Shown: piece after piece, positions 1 through 10,211 of the stretch
How the letters are laid out: every line of letters begins with the position of its first letter
Numbering within the stretch: the first letter of the stretch is position 1
Assembly: GCA_030867875.1 (NCBI GenBank)
Contig: JAOWCC010000577.1
Span: forward strand, 94,469,740-94,533,739
Reading direction: 5' to 3'
DNA: 64,000 nucleotides
From: Actinernus sp. WN-2022
Lineage: Eukaryota > Cnidaria > Anthozoa > Actiniaria > Actinernidae
The notes under the pieces: generated by a model
Database searches by the model: none
Told to the model about the DNA's origin: nothing
What the model saw: only the letters and a program-made list of their open reading frames with translations
Made by a program: the position numbers and the translations under genes

Positions 1-212
1 ATAATAAATAATTTTATTTATACACGGTAGCCGACATCAACAGAGCTGGTTTTCAGACGAGCCGTGTTGGCATACAAGTTAAAAAGGCAAAGGAATTATC
101 AAAGCTACTTATAACTAGACTAAATAATCATTACTTTAAATACTAAGCTAAGCTACAATACAAAGTCAGGAGCCCATAATGTACGGTGGCTTAGAAGGGC
201 CATCATGTGAAA
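1..212. other. Unassigned left edge
   Basis: No gene, RNA or clear repeat is recognisable. The segment is AT-rich and leads into the 15-bp tandem array. Confidence 0.4.
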
Positions 213-504
213 CCGAGAATGCGAGATACGAGAATGCGAGATACGAGAATGCGAGAATGCGAGATACGAGAATGCGAGATACGAGAATGCGAGATACGAG
301 AATGCGAGATACGAGAATGCGACATGCGAGAATGCGACATGCGAGAATGCGACATGCGAGAATGCGACATGCGACATGCGAGAATGCGACATGCGAGAAT
401 GCGACATGCGAGAATGCGACATGCGAGAGTCCGACATGCGAGAGTCCGACATGCGAGAATCCGACATGCGAGAATCCGACATGCGAGAATCCGAGAATCC
501 GAGT
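213..504. repeat. 15-bp tandem repeat array
   Basis: About 290 bp built from the core GAGAATGCGA joined to GATAC in the left part and to CATGC in the right part. The last units drift to GAGAGTCCGA and GAGAATCCGA. Because the unit is a multiple of three, several frames stay open on both strands and give repetitive peptides such as MRDTR and MRECEI. These are by-products of the repeat, not a gene. Confidence 0.9.
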
Positions 505-1130
505 TAGGCTAGGAAAAGTTGGAAAGCCTGGGACCTAATTGCAGCCATGTGAGAGCACGCCCTATTGACATTTTTGATATTATCATTATTACTAGAGGTA
601 ACCAAAGATTATTGAAGTGCGTTCGATTTGTTGTTAGAATCATCTGTGTGAGCTGACTGAGAAGAACCTGTTTTGCATATTTTGTGGCCTAACGAAAAAA
701 ATAGGCCTATAATGTTACATGCTGAATGAAACAATTTTTTTTGCATTGTACCAAGAAGTTATTATATGTAAATAAATTACTTCTGTAATTTTGTGTTCAG
801 CACATCGAGTCAGTTGACTTTATTCGGCCGGAGAACGGCTTTCCTGAGTGCTCTAAACAGTTTACTCATGAAATGTTCCTACGATTTTCTTAAGTAACAT
901 GCACGCCCTATTGACATTTTTGATATTATTATCATCATTAATATAACTTTTATTTTATACTTTATTTTATTTGGGAGAGGGGGGATCCTTGAGGGGATCC
1001 TAACTCGGGGTCCTAACTCGGGACTTTTACGGAATAGTTTTACGTACGTGCTTGATCTTAAGCTCCTTGGCGCTACATGTATAAATAAACTATTGTATTG
1101 TATTGTATTGTGTAACTTTCAAAACTAGAT
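505..1130. other. Intergenic, with a short direct repeat
   Basis: No coding region is supported. A stretch of about 30 bp beginning GCACGCCCTATTGACATTTT occurs at about 556 and again at about 901. Near 1085 a run of TATTG units looks like the 3' tail of a LINE, similar to one near 19790. Confidence 0.5.
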
Positions 1131-1135
1131 AACTC

Positions 1136-1883
1136 AACCTTACCCAGAAACTGCAATATGTTCAGAACGATGCAGCCCGTATATTAACTTGTAAACGGAA
1201 ATATATATGATCACATTTCACCTGTTCTTAGAGAGCTACACTCGCTAACCATAGATAAGCGAATAATAATTATACTTCTACTGCTTACCTATAAAACTCT
1301 TAACAACTTAGCTCATATCTATCTACTAGACCTAGTGCGTGTTCATAGACCTATCAGGACACTGCTTTCATCTGCTGACTCGTTACGCCTTACTTGTCCT
1401 ATAGCTAAACTCAAATCATATGGCCAGCATGCATTCTCAATATCGGCACCTAAGCTGCGGAACGACTTTCGTTCGTTTAGTGGCTGTTAATTGGATACAA
1501 ACAGTTAAACTTCCCTCCCTCAATGCTTGATTGAAAGGATTTTCAATATTTTCCCTGGAGACTGTTTATATACACTGTTTGTTAGTCATTTTTGCATATT
1601 TGCTTTCATTTTAAGCATCCCACATGGCCAAGAGGTTCGTTAGTTCATATCAAAATTGGTGGAAATCTCTCTTTCCGGCCCGGAAAAACGAAAAACCGTG
1701 ACACAGCCCCTTTAAGCATTCGTGTCAGTTGTACTGTAGTCGTATTTAAGTCTAAACTAGAGCTACCTTTTTTGACCGACTTAACCGGCCACACTTTGTA
1801 CTTCCGTCTCAGCCCTTAATCAAATTATTGTGAGCGCATAGAACATTTATGTTTATGCGCTATATAAGTGTTTATTATTATTA
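1136..1883 (+). mobile_element. LINE (CR1/L2-like) C-terminal RT fragment
   Basis: Translation from about 1153 gives QNDAARIL, then LTYKTLNNLAHIYLLDL and SYGQHAFSISAPKLRNDF. This is the usual C-terminal signature of CR1/L2/Rex-type reverse transcriptases. The reading resumes after about 1723 with VVVFKSKLELPF, where such proteins normally read SVxxFKxxLK. A dispersed repeat of about 240 bp therefore interrupts the ORF. The tail carries GCGCTATATAAG and ATT repeats. Frameshifts and the missing N-terminal part make it a dead copy. Confidence 0.75.
1484..1722 (+). repeat. Dispersed repeat, copy 1 of 2
   Basis: This stretch of about 240 bp, from CTGTTAATTGGATACAAACA to CACAGCCCCTTTAA, matches 31260-31505 closely along its length. 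It sits inside the LINE ORF, so it is a mobile or mobilised sequence. No coding capacity is seen and the family is not identified. Confidence 0.8.
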
Positions 1884-1948
1884 ATTCATCCAGCGATTCA
1901 TCTTTAATTTGTAATTTGTCTGATGCACCATCTAGTACTTTGATTATT

Positions 1949-2178
1949 CCACTCACCACTGTGGCCCATGCAGGTTCGATTCCCGGACGCGGCGCCACAT
2001 GTGAGTTGAGTTTGTTGGTATCTCGCCCTTACTCCGAGAGTTTTTCTCCGGGTCCTCCGGTTTTCCTCCCTTCACAAAAACTAACACGCTAACTTTCAAT
2101 TCGATCTGTGATTTAGCTGAGTCCTGGCTTTGATCAGCCCCCATGGTTGTTTCAGGTCCCGTTAGAAATTCATAGATT
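1949..2178 (+). mobile_element. tRNA-derived SINE, subfamily A
   Basis: It contains the box B sequence GGTTCGATTCCCGG, followed by ACATGTGAGTTGAGTTTGTT, CTCCGGGTCCTCCGGTTTTC and CATGGTTGTTTCAGGTCC. The same body occurs at 6541-6765 (minus), 36930-37100 (minus) and 50193-50449 (plus). The box A half is largely lost, so the copy is 5' truncated. Confidence 0.8.
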
Positions 2179-2392
2179 CCTTTGCACACTTAGAAGAACA
2201 ACTGCATGGTTAATATTTCCAGCCAAAGGAAATACCGTGCCTTTTCTGTGGAATAGTACAAATCCTGCATTCTGATTGGCTACGCTACTATAGATCTATT
2301 TGTGATAGCCCATGGTAGAGAAAAAAAATTTCAACTTCAATTTGTTTCTTTCTATTATTTTCTACTGTCCGACTATAGTTAGTTTATACTAA

Positions 2393-2487
2393 AACAATTA
2401 GACCTCTCGCCCTCATGGGCAACGAGCTAGTTAAATAGCCCATTCGGCGCGACTCGTAGCCCATTCGGGGGAGAGGTATAATTGTTA
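2393..2487. repeat. Hairpin-forming inverted repeat
   Basis: The arms begin ACAATTAGACCTCTCGCCC at about 2394 and end GGGGGAGAGGTATAATTGTT at about 2486. They flank a short loop containing GCCCATTCGG repeats. It is probably a small foldback element downstream of the acyl-CoA synthetase stop codon. Confidence 0.5.
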
Positions 2488-2530
2488 AATAGCCGTTAAA
2501 AGTGGTTATATAAAACCTAGCAAAAACGGT

Positions 2531-4252
2531 TTATCTGGTATAATGTCCAAGTTCTCCTGGTGCGATACGTTTGATTGCTCGGCGGTCGATCTTAGCAGCA
2601 TTGGAAATAGGAAACTCTTTCAAAAAGAAGAAATACTTTGGCATTAAACTAAAACCATCGGCCGATACTGGATACTGATCTTTACACCACTTCTTCAACT
2701 CATCAATCCTCGCTTTCAAGTTAGATCCGGGAACTTCTTTAACGCATGCGCAGACCTCTTCATTCGCATTTCCATCCTGGACTCCTATGGCGACTGCACT
2801 TTCCACGTCTGGGTGCTCCGTTAAGATTTCCTCCACCTCCACGGGAAAAATCTCTTGGTTTTCTTTCACAATAATATCCGTTTTCCGACCTAAAACTTTA
2901 ATACGAGCCCTATCAAACATAATGCCATAGTCACTTGTGTGAACCCATCCATTTGATGATTTAGCCTCAGAGGTACTTTCGGGATCCTCCAGGTACTCTA
3001 AGAACACTTTTAGGCCTCGGACGCAAATTTCCCCTTTGGTTCCTAGAGGGACTACATGGCCTTCTTCATCGACGACTTGTACCTCGATGTCTGGAAGAAT
3101 GTACATTTTCCCGTAGTCTTCTCTACCTACGCTTACTTTACTCAAGGGTTGGATACCAACTGTGTTTGCCTCTGTTAAAGCGTACACAAGGATACCTCGC
3201 TTCGATGGGAAGACATCAAGAATGGAGCTGGCAGCCTTTCGGGGCATAATCTGGCTTCCAAATCCGAAGGCTTTCACATTGGAAAAGTCGTACTTATCTT
3301 GGAAATTCTCCGCAATCATATTGGCCACATGTTGTTGGGGGATACTGCAACCGCCGCACTTCTCCTTTTGGATGATTTGCAACATGAAGTCATAGGAATC
3401 ATCCATGGTTAACTGCGTGTAATCAGTCGTGATGTACGTGAAGCCGATCACGATCGCTGCGACCAGAACTGGTGCGCCACATCCCCAAGACATAGGCCAT
3501 CCGGAGAATGATCGTGTATCTCCGTCAAAACTAGCACCAGGGACGGACAAGTTAACAGCGTTGACTATGGCATGATGGGTGAAAGCTACTGCCTTAGCCT
3601 TTCCCGTGCTTCCTGAAGTGAAAGAAACAAAGCAAGGATCTTCACTGCTTACTTTTATACGTGAAATAAACAATCCTGGATTGTCCATGCTCTTTCCTTG
3701 TTCGATAAGGTCGTCGTATGAATGCACGAGGGTTTGAAATATGTTGTTTGTAAGTTTTCCACCAATTGTTACGATAACTTTGGCATGCGGTTCACCTTCT
3801 GCAGTCTTAGACTCCGCCAATTCGGCTATTTCATTCACAATTCTCTTCTTTTGGAGAACGGGTAAATTAAGTCCACACATCATCGCACTGCATTTAAGCC
3901 TCTTAAGTAACTCAACTTCTTCCCTTTCCACGTCACCAGAACTAATAAGAACTGCGTTAACTCCGAGGCGGCTGAGCGCCAACCAACACACTGCATACTC
4001 AAGACTGTTAGGACCATACAGAAGTGCTCTCTCTCCACGTCTAAGGCCAAGATTAGAAAGAGAAGCCGCCAAGTAGATTGACTGGTTCTTGAACTGTTCA
4101 AAAGTCATGCTGAATCGTTTCTTGTTCTCATCGTAGAAGACAACAGATTCTTTATCAGGGTGCTGTTCAGCGTTGTGATCCAACAGCTCGTGGAGGGTGC
4201 GATTGTCGAGGGGATTGGACCTTGGTTTGTGGTAGTAACTCATCTTCGACAT
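2531..4252 (-). CDS. Acyl-CoA synthetase, AMP-binding (ANL) family
   Basis: ATP-dependent acid-thiol ligase of the ANL superfamily, closest in layout to ACSF2 or 4CL-like medium-chain acyl-CoA synthetases. The open frame runs from 4321 (596 codons), but the sequence before M24 (at 4252) reads as an intron end: a pyrimidine-rich stretch and TTCAG just before GTAAAGATG. M24 or M27 is therefore the likelier start, giving about 573 aa. Motifs, in 596-frame numbering: ATP-binding loop SFTSGSTGKAKAVAFTH at 233-249, YALTE at 380-384, HTSD at 461-464 (usually TGD), LGRKTDIIVKENQEIFP from 477, and the C-terminal catalytic Lys577 in ISNAAKIDRR. No internal stops or frameshifts, and no intron in the coding part. 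Substrate cannot be read from the sequence. No signal peptide is obvious; a mitochondrial or cytosolic site is possible. Confidence 0.88.
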   Translation of the reverse strand: MSKMSYYHKPRSNPLDNRTLHELLDHNAEQHPDKESVVFYDENKKRFSMTFEQFKNQSIYLAASLSNLGLRRGERALLYGPNSLEYAVCWLALSRLGVNAVLISSGDVEREEVELLKRLKCSAMMCGLNLPVLQKKRIVNEIAELAESKTAEGEPHAKVIVTIGGKLTNNIFQTLVHSYDDLIEQGKSMDNPGLFISRIKVSSEDPCFVSFTSGSTGKAKAVAFTHHAIVNAVNLSVPGASFDGDTRSFSGWPMSWGCGAPVLVAAIVIGFTYITTDYTQLTMDDSYDFMLQIIQKEKCGGCSIPQQHVANMIAENFQDKYDFSNVKAFGFGSQIMPRKAASSILDVFPSKRGILVYALTEANTVGIQPLSKVSVGREDYGKMYILPDIEVQVVDEEGHVVPLGTKGEICVRGLKVFLEYLEDPESTSEAKSSNGWVHTSDYGIMFDRARIKVLGRKTDIIVKENQEIFPVEVEEILTEHPDVESAVAIGVQDGNANEEVCACVKEVPGSNLKARIDELKKWCKDQYPVSADGFSLMPKYFFFLKEFPISNAAKIDRRAIKRIAPGELGHYTR

Positions 4253-4689
4253 CTTTACCTGAAGCAGAAAATGTTTGGACAAATAATGAGTCAGTGCATG
4301 GAGAAACGTCAGCACGGCCAAAATGTAACTTGTGGTGCTTCTTCGCGGTTGAACGGGTTCATTAGCGAAGAAATCAGTTCTTCACAATTACGTATACATG
4401 CGGGCGCATTTGCGTCACAATTCCTCAACGGAATGTGCGTACTTGGCAGGGTACAAAAGGTAGTGCGATAGATCGGATAGATTGTGTGAGCCGTGCTGCG
4501 AAGACGAGTTGGCTCCTAGAAGATACGAATCTCCAGTAGACATACCTACTGATGGTACAGCACTCACTACTATTATAAGGTAGATGGAGAAGACTATTAC
4601 ACTCTCCTTCACACACTCAAGTAAAGAAGGAGCTGAAATAAAAAATTCTAGAAACAACTCGAGATTTCGAAGCAGGTACAGATGGATTT
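4253..4689. other. Upstream region of the acyl-CoA synthetase
   Basis: A likely splice acceptor (AG complement at 4259-4260) precedes the coding exon on the minus strand, implying a 5' untranslated exon further right. I could not place that exon or a promoter. The segment 4330-4640 has no convincing coding signal. Confidence 0.4.
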
Positions 4690-4985
4690 AACTATAAATC
4701 CATTCAAGTTCCCAAAACGAGGGAACGAAGACCAATATATGTTCAAAGTATTCCAAATCCGTTCTAGAGCTTGAAGAAGGTATGAAACTACTGGAAAATA
4801 GGCAGAAATTAGTCAAGTTAGCTGATACCTCATTATTAGGTGGTTGGAACACGGTTCACGAATACGTCGAAAACGAATTGGCCGACGATTCAGATGATGA
4901 CAGAAAAATTACTAGGGCAAAAAAACAGAGCAATCAAGAAGCAAGAAAAGCAATTTTCGTGCCAAAAATCAACACTCTATAGCTA
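4690..4985 (+). pseudogene. Gag-like fragment of a tyrosine-recombinase-type element
   Basis: Two overlapping frames read like one protein with a frameshift near 4765. The first gives FKFPKRGNEDQYMFK. The second gives LEEGMKLLENRQKLVKLADT, then NTVHEYVENELADDSDDDRK. The acidic ELADDSDD segment after an RQKL-KLADTS helix resembles the first ORF of tyrosine-recombinase elements common in cnidarian genomes; this match is from memory. It ends at TAG 4980-4982. The partner recombinase may be of the type seen at 15440-16784. It could also be an unrelated repeat ORF. Confidence 0.45.
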
Positions 4986-5446
4986 CGTCCACAAGCACAC
5001 TAAGGCAGTCCAGCAAAATAACACCCCTATAGTGCAACTTCACAATGTGCAGGGACCAACGACAGATGTTTCGCAGGCGGTGAAACCGGGCATTGAAGGT
5101 CATCCTGTACAGCATGATAGGCACGAAGTAGTATACCAAACAATTTTGTAATTGCCACACTTTAAGTGACGATTTGGTCGTTTCAATAGTCCATGATTTC
5201 TACGAATTCCAGGGAGGCTGAAACATAACATTGCTTTCTGGTACAAGATAGGAGTAAGCGAATAGACCAATCCAAGGTAATTTGCACCATCTTGTAGGGG
5301 GTGCAAACATGGCCCGAAATACAGTACGTGTTTGTATGGGAATCCGATGCCCAATAATTTTCGTAAAATCGAATTTATGAAATATTCTTCAGTTACAAAC
5401 TTAAGATACCAGGTAAAAGATTAACTGATCGAAATTTGAGGGATCG

Positions 5447-5576
5447 GTAGCTGTGCTGGAAAGCGTGCAATCGTGTTTTTAGTTTCCCATACATTTGTCT
5501 GTAAATTTTCCCGCGTTGTTACAGACAAATGTATGGGAAACTAAAAATACGATTGCACGCTTACCAGCACAGCTAC
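5447..5576. mobile_element. Foldback MITE with arms of about 57 bp
   Basis: The left arm starts GTAGCTGTGCTGGAAAGCG and the right arm ends CGCTTACCAGCACAGCTAC. The arms are near-perfect reverse complements around a loop of about 10 bp near 5515. No coding capacity. Confidence 0.85.
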
Positions 5577-6000
5577 ATACCTCGAAGATGAAACAGTCCC
5601 GCAATTCGGGTAGCTTTCATTCTAGTTTAATCACTGCTCCTGCCTCTCAAAGAAAAATAATTTAGACGACTGAAATATATATCAGAAATAGACTATTTGG
5701 GGCAAAACGAGTTAATGTTCTGCTATGGTGCTACTTGCATATACCCGTTGGGACGTCCAGTAATCATTAGATCCGAACGTTATAGATGAGTTATTATATT
5801 GGTTGAATAATGTCAACGAGCTCAACAGTCGGCCTATCTCTCGCAGTACATTTATCGAGGAAATCGTTTATTCGGACGCCAGCGGGTATGCTTATTGTGG
5901 TTACTTTACTAGTGCAGTAGATATAATAATATATAGTTAAAATTTGAAATTAGCACACAATTAGCACAATTAGCAATTAGCACACAATTAGCATATCTCA

Positions 6001-6145
6001 ATTGCTGGCTTTCACTTGACGTCATAGCCGCCATGTTGGTGCCCTAAAACAATAGTTCCTCGCTAGCTTCTTTTGTTGGGGCACCAACATGGCCGCCATG
6101 CCCTTTGTTATTTGAATCTCTGGGGATTGAGTGAAAACCAGCAAT
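6001..6145. mobile_element. MITE, GGCGGCCATGTTGG family, copy 1
   Basis: The ends ATTGCTGG and CCAGCAAT are inverted. Subterminal GACGTCATAGCCGCCATGTT on the left pairs with AACATGGCCGCCATG on the right. Copies with the same inner block occur at 10361-10500 and 11422-11573. Confidence 0.8.
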
Positions 6146-6210
6146 AACAGTTGATTTCCAGTGTTTACGCTTGATATATCCAATATCAGTGCAAGCCTGT
6201 TTCTGGATAC

Positions 6211-6322
6211 CCTGGGTGCCAGAGGTTCTACTGCCCTCTCTAAGTCAAAGTTTAGGATCGTCGAGAAGGCTGGGAGCCTTCTCGTCGATCCTAAACTTTG
6301 GGTAGAACCTCTGGCACCCAGG
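6211..6322. mobile_element. Hairpin inverted repeat (MITE-like)
   Basis: CCTGGGTGCCAGAGGTTCTA at the left pairs with TAGAACCTCTGGCACCCAGG at the right. Inside, AGTTTAGGATCGTCGAGAAG pairs with CTTCTCGTCGATCCTAAACT. A 14-nt bulge lies in the left arm. Confidence 0.85.
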
Positions 6323-6540
6323 ATAGTTTCCGGATCGAAGAACAGCAGTTTTGTTTTTGCTGGGAATCCTATAAGAAAATGTCGGGAATTGGTAGATTCA
6401 GGAAATTTACCGGGAAATTATTGATATATCGGGACAAACTGGAAATAAATCGGGACAACTTTTGAGAAAACACGACACAACTCAAACAGTGTAGTATTAG
6501 TGAATAATGGTACTGTTAATTCGCGGTTGAACGGATTCAT

Positions 6541-6765
6541 CTGAATTTCTAACGGGACCTGAAACAGCCATAGAGGCTGATCAAAGCCAGTACCCGGCTC
6601 AATCCACAGATCCAATTGGAATTTAGCGTCTTGGTTTTTGTAGAGGGAGGAAAACCGGAGAACCCGGAGAAAAACCCTCGAAGCAAAGGTGAGATACCAA
6701 CAAACTCAACTCACATGTGGCGCCGCGTCCGGGGATCAAACCTGGGCCACAGAGATGAGAGGTTC
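6541..6765 (-). mobile_element. tRNA-derived SINE, subfamily A, minus strand
   Basis: It reads in reverse as box B, then ACATGTGAGTTGAGTTTGTT, the CTCCGGGTTCTCCGG block and the GGTCCCGTTAGAAATTCA 3' end. It is colinear with the copy at 1949-2178. Confidence 0.8.
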
Positions 6766-7110
6766 CGACGCTGCAACTTCATGCAAACATTTGTAATTGG
6801 TAAGGGTACCGTTATCAGGAAATGCGCATGATTTTCCACCCCTCCCCCCTCATTTTTGTAAGGCTCGCAGATCTTACACAAATTTCACAAACAATATGTT
6901 GTACACGTCGTGTTTAGTACCAAAACTATGATTTTGATGCTGCAACTTTATTCAATATCTGTCTAATGGGGACGGTACCGTTATTAACAGGAAATACCCC
7001 TTCCCCCTCAGTTTTGCAAGATTGGCAGATATTATCCCAAATTCTAAGGTAATATCTTGCATTTGGTATATATAGTGTTAGGCAATGATTTACCGCTGAA
7101 ACTTCATTTG
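6766..7110. repeat. Degenerate direct repeat, unit about 175 bp
   Basis: The order GCTGCAACTT, GGTACCGTTAT, AGGAAAT, CCCCCTCA, GCAGAT occurs at about 6770-6890 and again at about 6940-7035. A third partial start, GCTGAAACTTCATTTGATCC, lies near 7094. No gene is seen. Confidence 0.5.
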
Positions 7111-7517
7111 ATCCATTCCTAAACTCGGAAAAACAAAGTTAAACTGTTCCCAACATGCTTTGCGGCCAAAACGAAAAGGGCGATGCATTTTTACGAGTAG
7201 AAAGATTTGTCGTAGCAACATGGACTTCACCAAAATGTTACCCATAGAAAACTGCAGATGGACCGTACCTCTAAGTGAGAGAAATGAAAGCAAAAAAACA
7301 ATATTTCAAAACAGCTTAACCCCCGCCCGAACTTCATATGCGCGAGTAATTACTCAAAAATTAAATCTAGTTGGGCGAAATTACACCAGATAGGGTGTGT
7401 TTTCACTAGGGCATTTAGTATAACATTCCTTGAGGTGTTTGTTTACACACCGACTTATACTAGTATAACGTATGGCGGGTGATTACCGTCAAAATTACAC
7501 TTTTGATTTTGTGGAAC

Positions 7518-7800
7518 CATAGTTAATAGAGTGGAATGGTTATGAAACCCGGCAAACGTCAAAGGGGCCAACAAAGGCGCTGCGATTTATGTTGGAAGGG
7601 GGCAAGACAAAAGATTGTGCAGGGTCATAGTTCATTAGCGTCCCCTGAACGACTGAACTCATACGTTTCTATTGGCTGATTGATTAACACATTGGAATTT
7701 CTATTGTGTTTTGTGCAGGGTAGTGGTTGAAAAAAGCTAACAAAGACATATAACAAAGAAGGTCGCTGGGTTTCATAACCATTCCACTCTATTAACTATG
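7518..7800. mobile_element. MITE with CATAGTTAATAGAGTGGAAT termini, copy 1
   Basis: CATAGTTAATAGAGTGGAAT is mirrored by ATTCCACTCTATTAACTATG. The flank GTGGAAC is repeated at 7511-7517 and 7801-7807. A second copy, in the opposite internal orientation, is at 37900-38174. Both contain the GTGCACAA and ACACAATAG blocks. Confidence 0.9.
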
Positions 7801-8292
7801 GTGGAACGCATTGAATTTAGCAGTGAATCCAGTTTGATGCAACTTTGAATTCTATGGTGGTACTTTGAATTTTCTATGTCTTGGTTTTCCACTGCATCTC
7901 GAATTTTCTGATATTATTTGAATTTTCGGATACACTAGTGAACTTCAGGAAACATTGAATTTTCGGATATACTTCGAATTTTCGACTACAGTTTGAGTTT
8001 TCCTATACATCTCGAATTTTCGGATACATTAGTAAACTTTCGGAGACACTTTGAATTTTCCGATATACTTTGAATTAATATTCTGGTACACCTTGAATGT
8101 TCGGATACACTTGGAATTTTCGGATGCACTGAATTTTCGGATACTCTTTCATTCCATCGAGTGAGCCTGGTAACTAGACAGGCCTCGCCGCCAAAGCGAG
8201 GTTATTTATTTCCCTCCAAAAATAATATATTCCTTTCACTTGCACTGTCCCACTGGAGGCTAGATAAGCAGTTTTACTACCGCCATCGAACT

Positions 8293-8703
8293 GCTCAGAC
8301 AAGCTACAAATATTCTTTCATCGAGCGAGCATTCTTCTCGGCCTTCTACCCGGCAGCAGGCCAGCTCGAGTACAACTACAAGTAATGTGAATTCCCCAGT
8401 CCCAGATCGCAACGGAGCTGTAATGGCGGACTTTAGAAACCTCTTCTCGCCATATGGACCAACTTAGCGTAGTTTAGCAACAGAATTGGGTGGTCTAGTT
8501 TCAACTGCTATGGCCGTTGTCATCCCTCAAATGACGGATACAGTACCCAGTAGCTGGCGGAGGTACAAACACCAATTTGTTCCCATGCACTTCTTAGAAT
8601 CAGTCTCGAACCCGCCACCAGCCTTCAGCTGGAGGTATATGCATATGGCTTCTAACTTTCGGCTGAATTCGATTGCCCCGTCTTTGTTGCCCAAAACTAC
8701 TTA
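8293..8703 (+). pseudogene. Decayed mobile-element ORF at the foldback centre
   Basis: The reading begins RQATNILSSSEHSSRPSTRQ and continues to DFRNLFSPYGPT, with a TAG stop at 8465-8467. It continues in the same frame as VIPQMTDTVPSSWRRYKHQF and ends LLPKTT. The Ser/Thr-rich linker followed by a WRRYKHQF helix looks like the N-terminal core-binding part of a tyrosine recombinase ORF. This is a resemblance from memory and only moderately sure. The first part is also present, inverted, in the right arm. Confidence 0.35.
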
Positions 8704-8984
8704 AAAAGGCATGTGTTCTTTTGGTTTAAAGTATGGGGTAGGCTGACCTCCACTGCCTCTGGTTTCTGTGATGAGCTAAATGGTGTAGTGGCAGTTGGTT
8801 CATATGGCGAGAAGAGGTTTCTATAAAGTCCGCCATTACAGCTCCGTTGCGATCTGGGACTGGGGAATTCACATTACTTGTAGTTGTACTCGAGCTGGCC
8901 TGCTGGTAGAAGGCCGAGAAGAATGCTCGCTCGATGAAAGAATATTTGTAGCTTGTCTCAGCAGTTCGATGGCAGTAGTAAAAC

Positions 8985-9552
8985 CCCCGGGGGGGGGGGG
9001 GGGGGGGGGGGGGGGGTACTCCTGTTTGTGACGTATTATGTATGTGCCGCCCGGGTGGGTCAGGGTTTTGAGCTCAGTTTGGGCAGGTAGGGTCAGGGTT
9101 TTGACCTGATTTGGGCAGATCAGGGTCAGGATTTGAGTATAATTTGGGTGCAGTCAGGGTCGGGGTTCAGTATTTTTTAGGCAGTTCATTTTTTTTTAGC
9201 TACTATGTCAAAAAAAGACCTGTTGCCGCATTTTTATCGCCTGCCCACATGCAAGCACTGAGGTTCCCATACATCGTGACGCCGCTAATTTTATCTATGT
9301 ACTTCATCTGCTGATTTGTTTACCCAATGCCACGTCCCGACTAGAAATGTTCCGTATTTTGCATGAAATCCCGGTACGCGGTATACCGGCCAGGATATAT
9401 ATCCGACCGTGTTTTGAAAACAATTTAAAGAAGGGGCAATCAGTTTTTTTCCCCAAAAGGGGGCAATCAGGGTTTTGGAGCTCGGATTGGGTCAAACAGG
9501 GTCAGGGTTTGAGCCTCTTGGCCTCACATACATACCCATTTTTCATGTAAGT

Positions 9553-9587
<35 letters not shown>

Positions 9588-9588
9588 G
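8985..9588. mobile_element. Poly(G)/poly(C)-ended hAT-like element, 604 bp
   Basis: The left end is CCCC followed by a long G run, then TACTCCTGTTTGTGACG. The right end is GTAAGTA, a long C run, then GGG. The 8-bp duplication AGTAAAAC lies at 8977-8984 and 9589-9596. Repeated GGGTCAGGGTTTTGA-type motifs lie inside the left end and two more near 9470-9500. It is absent from the other arm of the host foldback, which confirms it as an insertion. No transposase is encoded. Confidence 0.88.
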
Positions 9589-10211
9589 AGTAAAACTGCT
9601 AGACTTGCTCCAAGTCTAACTCGCTGAGTCATGAGAAAGTCTATAAAACTGCTTATCGAGCCTCTAGTGGGACAGTGCAAGTGAAAGGAATATATCATTT
9701 TTGGCGGGAAATAAATAACCTCGCTTTGGCGGCGAAGCCTATCTAGTTACCAGGCTCACTCGATGGAATGAAAGAGTATCGAAAATTCAGTGCATCCGAA
9801 AATTCAGTGCATCCGAAAACTCCAAGTGTATCCGAAAATTCCATGTGTATCCGAACATTACAAGTGTATCCGAACATTCCAAGTGTATCCGAACATTCCA
9901 AGTGTATCCGAAAATTCAAAGTATATCGGAAAATTCAATGTTTCCTGAAGTTCACTAGTGTATCATTCAAATAATATCCGAACATTTGAGATGCAGCCGA
10001 AAACCAAGACAGAGAAAATTTAAAGTACCACCATAGAATTCAAAGTTGCATCAAACTGGATTCACTGCTAAATTCAATGCGTTCCACAAAATCAAAAGTT
10101 TAATTTTGACGGTAATCACCCGCCATAATAACTGCCTGACTGTTTTTACTGTGAAATTTGAGGTGTTGGTATGATAAGTGGTTCTAATTACAAACCGCAG
10201 CATTCGAAAAA

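Larger units (their letters stand above)
7470..10127. mobile_element. Giant foldback element (about 2.7 kb)
   Basis: TATGGCGGGTGATTACCGTC at 7471 is mirrored by GACGGTAATCACCCGCCATA ending at 10127. The two arms match as reverse complements through about 8470 (left) and from about 8785 (right). They include a long run of GAATTTTCGGATACAC-like units (7840-8150 and 9780-9990). The left arm alone carries a MITE at 7518-7800, and the right arm alone carries the poly(G)/poly(C) element at 8985-9588. A 5-bp ATAAC flank (7465-7469 and 10128-10132) may be the target duplication. The central 310 bp holds a decayed ORF. Confidence 0.85.

Noticed and set aside
3162..4471. Plus-strand frames over the acyl-CoA synthetase
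   Set aside because: Antisense shadows of a well-supported minus-strand gene.
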